The position numbers and the translations under genes were made by a program. The notes beneath the pieces were generated by a model, which worked only from the letters and a program-made list of their open reading frames with translations, was not told where the DNA came from and searched no databases. 5,918 bases of DNA from Acidimicrobiaceae bacterium (GTDB lineage Bacteria > Actinomycetota > Acidimicrobiia > Acidimicrobiales > Ilumatobacteraceae): the NCBI GenBank assembly GCA_947490975.1, contig CANLHV010000080.1:1-5918 (forward strand). The letters run 5' to 3'. Below are positions 5,655 through 5,918 of this stretch, one piece after another (positions within the stretch are counted from its first letter, which is position 1; each line of letters begins with the position of its first letter).

Positions 5655-5918
5655 TTAACCCGCCACTTGATTCGAGTCTTTATTTCGTGACCAAACCTTG
5701 TCGTGAAACAGGGTGAAACCACCCAATGCCAATGCCACAAACAAAAACGGCCACAGGTTCGTTGGCCCGTCAGAGAGCGCTGGATACAAAACAAAACCTG
5801 ATAGCAGCGCCGTCCAAAGCCACATAATCACAACCGCACGACGAGGCCCGTGCCCCAGTTTGATTAATCGATGATGCAAGTGCCCAGTATCAGCAGTGGC
5901 AAAACCCACACCACTTCG
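5655..5918 (-). CDS. WecA/TagO-type polyprenyl-phosphate sugar-1-phosphate transferase, C-terminal end (cut by window edge)
   Basis: Enzymes of this family transfer a sugar-1-phosphate, usually GlcNAc-1-phosphate, from UDP-sugar to undecaprenyl or decaprenyl phosphate in the membrane. They start the synthesis of cell-wall linkers or surface polysaccharides. Only the last 87 residues are present and the frame stays open through base 5918, so the true start lies outside. The visible part holds ADTGHLHHRLIKLGHGPRRA at about residues 9-28. This includes the His-x-His-His motif of WecA-like enzymes, and the HLHHRL..LGH..RRAV form is typical of actinobacterial members. Two membrane helices follow (about 29-47 and 56-74), then a short charged tail. 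In mycobacteria the equivalent gene (rfe/wecA) also sits directly before the atp operon. The exact sugar substrate cannot be told from this fragment. It ends in TAA, 138 bases before the AtpZ-like gene. Confidence 0.88.
   Translation of the reverse strand, partial: RSGVGFATADTGHLHHRLIKLGHGPRRAVVIMWLWTALLSGFVLYPALSDGPTNLWPFLFVALALGGFTLFHDKVWSRNKDSNQVAG

Overview
The window is a nearly complete F0F1 ATP synthase operon, all on the minus strand, so genes read from the right end to the left. It looks like ordinary housekeeping DNA from an actinobacterium. Three things suggest this: a WecA/TagO-type sugar-phosphate transferase sits directly upstream of the atp genes, as in mycobacteria; the gamma and alpha subunits have an actinobacterial style; and the operon has a separate two-gene AtpZ/AtpI front end. 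The base composition is moderate by eye rather than very GC-rich, and two separate b-type subunits precede a separate delta subunit. An Acidimicrobiia-like lineage (Ilumatobacter relatives) is my best guess, but that is inference without any database search.

Layout in transcription order: the C-terminal end of a WecA/MraY-family polyprenyl-phosphate sugar-1-phosphate transferase (5918 to 5655, cut by the window edge); a 138-base gap that is the only good place for an operon promoter; an AtpZ-like small membrane protein with a TTG start (5516-5217); an AtpI-like four-helix membrane protein (5213-4713); subunit a (4716-3943); subunit c (3904-3626); a first b subunit (3617-3021); a second b subunit with a GTG start (3024-2479); delta (2482-1955); alpha (1928-330); and the first 105 codons of gamma (317 to 1, cut by the edge). 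Beta and epsilon are expected beyond the left edge.

The genes are tightly packed. Three junctions are 4-base start/stop overlaps (AtpI/a, b/b, b/delta), which points to translational coupling. The widest internal gap (38 bases) precedes subunit c, which also has the best ribosome-binding site, as expected for the most abundant subunit. Subunits a and c carry the proton-path residues (Arg182 in a, Glu76 in c), the two b subunits plus delta form the peripheral stalk, and alpha carries the non-catalytic nucleotide site. AtpZ and AtpI are predicted accessory membrane proteins for Fo assembly or Mg/Ca supply.

I found no previously undescribed system. The points worth a second look are small: extra N-terminal segments on c and on the first b, a charged C-terminal tail on alpha, separate b and delta genes where mycobacteria have a fusion, and a tandem in-frame TAG TAG separating AtpZ from AtpI.
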